Positions 7,075 through 10,316 of a DNA stretch of 10,316 bases are shown here, in pieces. This stretch comes from Candidatus Hydrogenedentota bacterium (GTDB lineage: Bacteria; Hydrogenedentota; Hydrogenedentia; Hydrogenedentiales; CAITNO01): NCBI GenBank assembly GCA_903922535.1, contig CAIXUF010001255.1:1-10316 (forward strand). Direction: 5' to 3'. A program made the translations under genes and the position numbers. The notes under the pieces were generated by a model. It had not been told where the DNA came from, did not search any database, and saw only the letters and a program-made list of their open reading frames with translations. Every line of letters starts with the position of its first letter. Positions within the stretch are counted from its first letter, which is position 1.

Positions 7075-7124
7075 TTCTCGCCATGCGCGCAAGGCGAAGC
7101 AAGAAAAGAGGCTGGAAGCATCTT

Positions 7125-8318
7125 CTACATTGTCCCGGCCATCTCCAGCGCCTTCTGCGCCAGCAGCGCGCCCGCCGCGCGGCACTCTTCCAGAATCGCC
7201 GGGGTCGGCCGGTACTGTGATTTGATCGGCGCGCGCAGCACGTTCCACTTGAGCGCTTCCAGATGCTCCTGAATCACTTCGGTCGCGCCCCGCCCCCAGC
7301 CATAGGCGCCAAAGCCGACCGCCGCCTTCGCCGTGGGCTTCAGCCCCTGCAGGTAGCAGAACACCGCGCCCAGTTGCGGCATCATGGTGCCGTTCAGCGT
7401 GGCCGAACCGACCGCCACGGCGGCCGCGTCGAACACGTCGGAGGCGATGGTGGTCAGCGTGTTGCGCCGCGCATGAATCACCTTCACCTGCACGCCCGGC
7501 GTCGCCGCGCCCTCCTCAAAGGCCCGCGCCATCGCCGCGGTGCTCTCCCACATCGTGTCGTACAGGATGATGACTTTTGGCTGCGGTTTGCCCGAGGTCC
7601 ACTGCTGGTAGGCCTTCAATATCTCGGGAATGTGGCTGCGCCAGATGACCCCGTGCGAGGTGGCGATCAGGTCAATTTCCAGGTCCCTCACCGACGCCAT
7701 GGCCTTCGACGTCGACGCGCCGTAGGGCATTAGAATATTCGCGTAGTAAGTCCGGGCCTCTTCCAGCACCGTGCCGAGGCAGTTCTCGTCGTCGAAACGC
7801 TCCGTGGTGGCGCAGTGCTGGCCGAATGCGTCCATCGAGAACAGAATCTTCTCCTGGCGCACATAGGTGAACATCGACTCGGGCCAGTGCGCCATGGGCG
7901 TGTTGATGAATTCCAGTGTCCGCTTCCCCAGCGAAAGCACGTCGCCCGGCGCCACAATCTTCGTCTTCCAGCCCGTCGTGTCGAAATGCTTCGACAGCGC
8001 GGCCAGACACTTCGCATTGCAAACCAGTGTGGCATTCGGCATCGCCGCCAGCACCTGCGGAAGCACGCCCGAATGGTCCGGTTCGGCGTGGTTGCACACC
8101 ACCCAGTCCACCTTTGCCGGGTCGATCAGCCCCACAACATTGGCCAGCAGCGTGTTGCCGTAGGGTTCCTTGACCGTGTCTATCAGCGCGGTCTGCTCGT
8201 CCCGGACGAGATAGGCGTTGTACGTGGTGCCCCGCTCCGTGTTGTAGCTGTGGAAATCGCGCACCGTCCAGTCCACATAACCGACCCAGTCAATGCCTTC
8301 GCGCAAGGAAACGTGCAT
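7125..8318 (-). CDS. Flavodiiron protein (A-type flavoprotein, FprA/ROO-like)
   Basis: The protein has 397 residues in two domains. The metallo-beta-lactamase-like diiron domain (about 1-245) has all expected ligands: His77, Glu79, Asp81 and His82 in NHAEPDHSG, His144 in MAHWPESMF, Asp163 in MDAFGQH and His222 in SHGVIW. The flavodoxin domain (about 247-397) has YDTMWEST for FMN phosphate binding, then GSATLNGTMMP and GFGAYGWGRGA. Family members reduce O2 to water or NO to N2O in the cytoplasm, taking electrons from rubredoxin or a similar donor. No rubredoxin or reductase domain is fused and none is encoded nearby. The frame runs 28 codons further upstream, but GGGAG eight bases before the ATG at 8318 and the family's usual N-terminus favour this start. 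It lies 177 bases downstream of the haem protein gene on the same strand. O2 versus NO preference cannot be told from the sequence. Confidence 0.95.
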   Translation of the reverse strand: MHVSLREGIDWVGYVDWTVRDFHSYNTERGTTYNAYLVRDEQTALIDTVKEPYGNTLLANVVGLIDPAKVDWVVCNHAEPDHSGVLPQVLAAMPNATLVCNAKCLAALSKHFDTTGWKTKIVAPGDVLSLGKRTLEFINTPMAHWPESMFTYVRQEKILFSMDAFGQHCATTERFDDENCLGTVLEEARTYYANILMPYGASTSKAMASVRDLEIDLIATSHGVIWRSHIPEILKAYQQWTSGKPQPKVIILYDTMWESTAAMARAFEEGAATPGVQVKVIHARRNTLTTIASDVFDAAAVAVGSATLNGTMMPQLGAVFCYLQGLKPTAKAAVGFGAYGWGRGATEVIQEHLEALKWNVLRAPIKSQYRPTPAILEECRAAGALLAQKALEMAGTM

Positions 8319-8385
8319 GGAATGTACTCCCAGTTGATGATGATGTTTGCCGCATCCGGTCAGACAGCAACCCTGGATGGTTTTG

Positions 8386-8397
8386 GTTACCCGTAAC
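8386..8397. repeat. Short palindrome in the flavodiiron 5' leader
   Basis: GTTAC (8386-8390) and GTAAC (8393-8397) are reverse complements around CC, between the candidate promoter and the start codon. It could be a regulator half-site pair, but it is short enough to be chance. Confidence 0.25.
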
Positions 8398-8447
8398 GCC
8401 AACTAAACACGCGAACCGGGTCAACCATTTCCGCCGGTCGGAGCATC

Positions 8448-8476
8448 AGCGTATTCATGCCCCGTCCCGATGTCAA
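8448..8476 (-). promoter_or_regulatory. Candidate sigma-70 promoter for the flavodiiron gene
   Basis: On the minus strand a perfect TTGACA (8471-8476) is 17 bases from TACGCT (8448-8453), which keeps the key T, A and final T of a -10. It lies just after the stop of the upstream gene (8496), giving a leader of about 120 bases before the ATG at 8318. This supports separate transcription of the flavodiiron gene even though it follows the haem protein gene on the same strand. Confidence 0.45.
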
Positions 8477-8495
8477 ACGGGCTGCGCACGCGCTG

Positions 8496-10316
8496 TTATT
8501 CCGCCTGACACACCACGCGGAAACCCACGTTGAATACCGGCTGGTACGCCTCATAGGCCATGCTATAGGAAGCTGCCGCCCGATACGGCCGGTCATACCA
8601 GGACCCGCCACGCACAATGCGCCGGTTTGCCGTATCCGCCGATGAGGTCCACTCCCAGACGTTGCCGTGCATATCATATAAGCCGAAAGGGTTGGGCGCG
8701 TAGCGCCCGACTTCCGCCGGAAGAAATGAACCATCATCGAACCGCGCATCTTGGGGCACCCAATTGTCGTATTTGTTCGGGTTTGGAAGCAGATTCACCT
8801 GGACGTAGGTGTTGCGCGCAAACTCGCGCAACCGCGCATCGCCCAGGTTGGCATACTTGGAGAAATCCGTGTCCATGCCGCCATACCAGAACGGGGTGTG
8901 CGTGCCCGCGCGGCAGGCGTACTCCCATTGTGCCTCCGTCGGCAGTGTGAACGTCTCGCCTGTCTTTTCAGACAGCCAGCGACAGAAGTCCATTGCCCGG
9001 TTCCATGACACCCGGACCACGGGTTGTTTTGAACCGTTCACCGGATAGCCGCGCACGCCAAACTGATAGGAGTGCATGGACTCGACACCGCTGTCATGTT
9101 GGGCGTCAAACCGGGCGTACTGGTCATTGGTCAGCTCGCAACGGCCCATCCAGAAAGGTTTCGCCGACGCTTCCGCTGGGACCCGCACCAGTTCCAGAAC
9201 AAGTCCGTCACCCAGATCCACGCTGCGCACCGCGCCCGCCTCGACGGGTATGGCGGGTGTTTCAGGTTCCGCCACAGCCTCCTTCTCCGGCGCGGGAACG
9301 ATCGGCCCGTCAGGCATGCCGATTTGGGTCGGCAGCACGGCCTCGTGATCCACATCAACGTTGGCGTACTTGCGCATCAGTTCGCGTCGGCGTTCCGTGG
9401 TCTTGCCCGCGGCCTCTTCACCGACAATTTCCGTCCAGGTGCCATGGAAGGGGGTGTTGAGATCAATCCACGTGTTAATCCGGTCCCATGCCTCATCATC
9501 CAGTTTCACGCCATGGTGACCCTGCTCCAGCATCTGCACCAGTTCGGTCGTGCGGCCATGGAATTCCATCGGCGTCAGCAGGTGGTCATCGCTCTCGATG
9601 CCGGGCCGCCGCACATAACGGTGCAGGTTGGCATAGGCCACCGAGAACTTGCCGCCCACGGCCGGACTGACACTGCCGGGGAAATCGCTTTTCCAGTCGG
9701 TGATTTTTTCCGTGCCGCGCAGATCTGGACGACTGGCGTCCCTGCCGTCGTGGCAGGACAGGCAGTAGCGGTCCAGCACGGGCTGCACCTCGCGGGCAAA
9801 GCTGAACCCGCGGGCGGCACCGCGCCAGGGTGTGACCTCCACAGCAGTGCGGCGTGACGCGATCGTGGCGTGGGCGGGCGGTGTGGAGTTCTGCCGGTCG
9901 TGGCAACCCACGCAGGATACCGACTCGCCGGGCATGGCCGTGAACCAGCTCCGCATGAGCTGCAAAGCGCGCCCCTGAGCGTCCAGCGGCTGCACCGCAA
10001 TGGGGATATCCGCGGGCATGCGGAAGAACGCCGATCCATCCTCCTCCACCGGCACCGTGCCCAGGATGCGCTTCACGTCCCAGGGGCCGTCCATGCCGAC
10101 CGTCCCCATCAACCCGCCCATCTTGCGGTAGGCAAAGCTGTACGAAATCAGGCGCAGCGCCTTCACCGTCCCGCGCGGAATACCCGCCAGGCCCGGACCC
10201 GAATAGAGGTCCGCGATATAGACGGTGGCCTCCTTCTCGCCCGGCCGCGCCTGGTCCGGAAGAACAGGCGGTGCGGGCCTCGACTGCACCGGAACCGGCT
10301 CCAGAAGCGCATAACC
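8496..10316 (-). CDS. HzsA-like, di-haem c, formylglycine-generating-enzyme-like fusion protein, C-terminal part (5' end outside window)
   Basis: The frame is open to the window edge with no stop, so 606 residues of a longer protein are visible; the GTG at 10289 is internal. Residues are counted from that GTG. First comes a region resembling the middle domain of hydrazine synthase alpha (about 20-130: ATVYIADLYSG, GIPRGTVKALR, ILGTVPVEEDGSAFFRMPAD). It ends in a haem c motif CVGCH (126-130; bases 9900-9914). A second, CLSCH (176-180; bases 9750-9764), lies in a cytochrome-like segment, so the protein should act outside the cytoplasm. A Pro/Glu-rich linker (about 335-352) leads to a complete SUMF1/FGE-type domain (about 355-597: CELTNDQYARF, QPVVRVSWNRAMDFCRWLS, LPTEAQWEYACRAGT, GLYDMHGNVWEW, RIVRGGSW). 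The catalytic Cys pair of true FGE near GGS is absent (GGSWYDRPYRAA), so sulfatase maturation is unlikely. Such fusions occur in Planctomycetes-like bacteria; their reaction is not known to me. Confidence 0.85.
   Translation of the reverse strand, partial: GYALLEPVPVQSRPAPPVLPDQARPGEKEATVYIADLYSGPGLAGIPRGTVKALRLISYSFAYRKMGGLMGTVGMDGPWDVKRILGTVPVEEDGSAFFRMPADIPIAVQPLDAQGRALQLMRSWFTAMPGESVSCVGCHDRQNSTPPAHATIASRRTAVEVTPWRGAARGFSFAREVQPVLDRYCLSCHDGRDASRPDLRGTEKITDWKSDFPGSVSPAVGGKFSVAYANLHRYVRRPGIESDDHLLTPMEFHGRTTELVQMLEQGHHGVKLDDEAWDRINTWIDLNTPFHGTWTEIVGEEAAGKTTERRRELMRKYANVDVDHEAVLPTQIGMPDGPIVPAPEKEAVAEPETPAIPVEAGAVRSVDLGDGLVLELVRVPAEASAKPFWMGRCELTNDQYARFDAQHDSGVESMHSYQFGVRGYPVNGSKQPVVRVSWNRAMDFCRWLSEKTGETFTLPTEAQWEYACRAGTHTPFWYGGMDTDFSKYANLGDARLREFARNTYVQVNLLPNPNKYDNWVPQDARFDDGSFLPAEVGRYAPNPFGLYDMHGNVWEWTSSADTANRRIVRGGSWYDRPYRAAASYSMAYEAYQPVFNVGFRVVCQAE

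Noticed and set aside
6694..7248. Minus-strand open frame of 184 codons across DUF2442 and the terminator
   Set aside because: It would run through the intrinsic terminator and the end of the flavodiiron gene; Arg-rich, no family match.
8319..8402. In-frame N-terminal extension of the flavodiiron protein with a Cys/His-rich stretch (GCCLTGCGKHHHQ)
   Set aside because: It looks like a metal site, but it precedes the normal family N-terminus. The ATG at 8318 has GGGAG at ideal spacing, and the candidate promoter and leader occupy this region.
9072..9857. Plus-strand open frame of 261 codons opposite the haem/FGE-like gene
   Set aside because: No motif and typical antisense composition, while the minus strand carries haem and FGE motifs.
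10287..10289. GTG as start of the haem/FGE-like protein
   Set aside because: The frame continues upstream without a stop to the window edge and the HzsA-like region appears truncated, so the GTG is internal.

Overview
The window is high-GC bacterial DNA with seven protein-coding genes, two of them cut by the window edges. No rRNA, tRNA, CRISPR array or insertion sequence was seen. The gene content points to the PVC/Hydrogenedentota/Lentisphaerota/Planctomycetota part of the tree. Pointers are a Planctomycetes-type pseudopilin with an H-X9-DG-like C-terminus, a secreted DUF2961 (GH172-type) protein, and a very large protein joining a hydrazine-synthase-alpha-like region, c-type haem motifs and a formylglycine-generating-enzyme-like domain. 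This placement is inference from gene families, not from a marker gene.

Layout. Positions 1-792 (+) hold the C-terminal part of an alginate-export-type outer-membrane beta-barrel. It converges on a lone pseudopilin gene (862-1854, -), with a strong GC-rich hairpin between them. Next comes a carbohydrate locus: a secreted DUF2961/GH172-like protein with a C-terminal carbohydrate-binding-like domain (2009-4087, -), divergent across 156 bp from a secreted clan GH-A glycoside hydrolase with an N-terminal carbohydrate-binding-like domain (4244-6136, +). After a gene-poor stretch (6137-6394) comes a compact two-gene cassette, DUF4160 then DUF2442 (6395-6921, +). It ends at a good intrinsic terminator (about 6969-7012) that also faces the convergent flavodiiron protein gene (7125-8318, -). 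Upstream of that gene, on the same strand, lies the 3' part of the HzsA-like/di-haem/FGE-like gene (8496-10316, -).

How the genes may work together. The two divergent glycan-active genes look like a small polysaccharide or furanoside degradation unit working outside the cytoplasm. The barrel and pseudopilin nearby fit a polysaccharide-handling envelope, but no shared operon is shown. The DUF4160-DUF2442 pair is a recurrent two-gene unit with a toxin-antitoxin-like layout and unknown role here. The flavodiiron protein (O2 or NO reduction) and the haem-containing HzsA-like protein are adjacent and co-directional. A common redox or nitrosative-stress role is possible but unproven, since a candidate promoter separates them.
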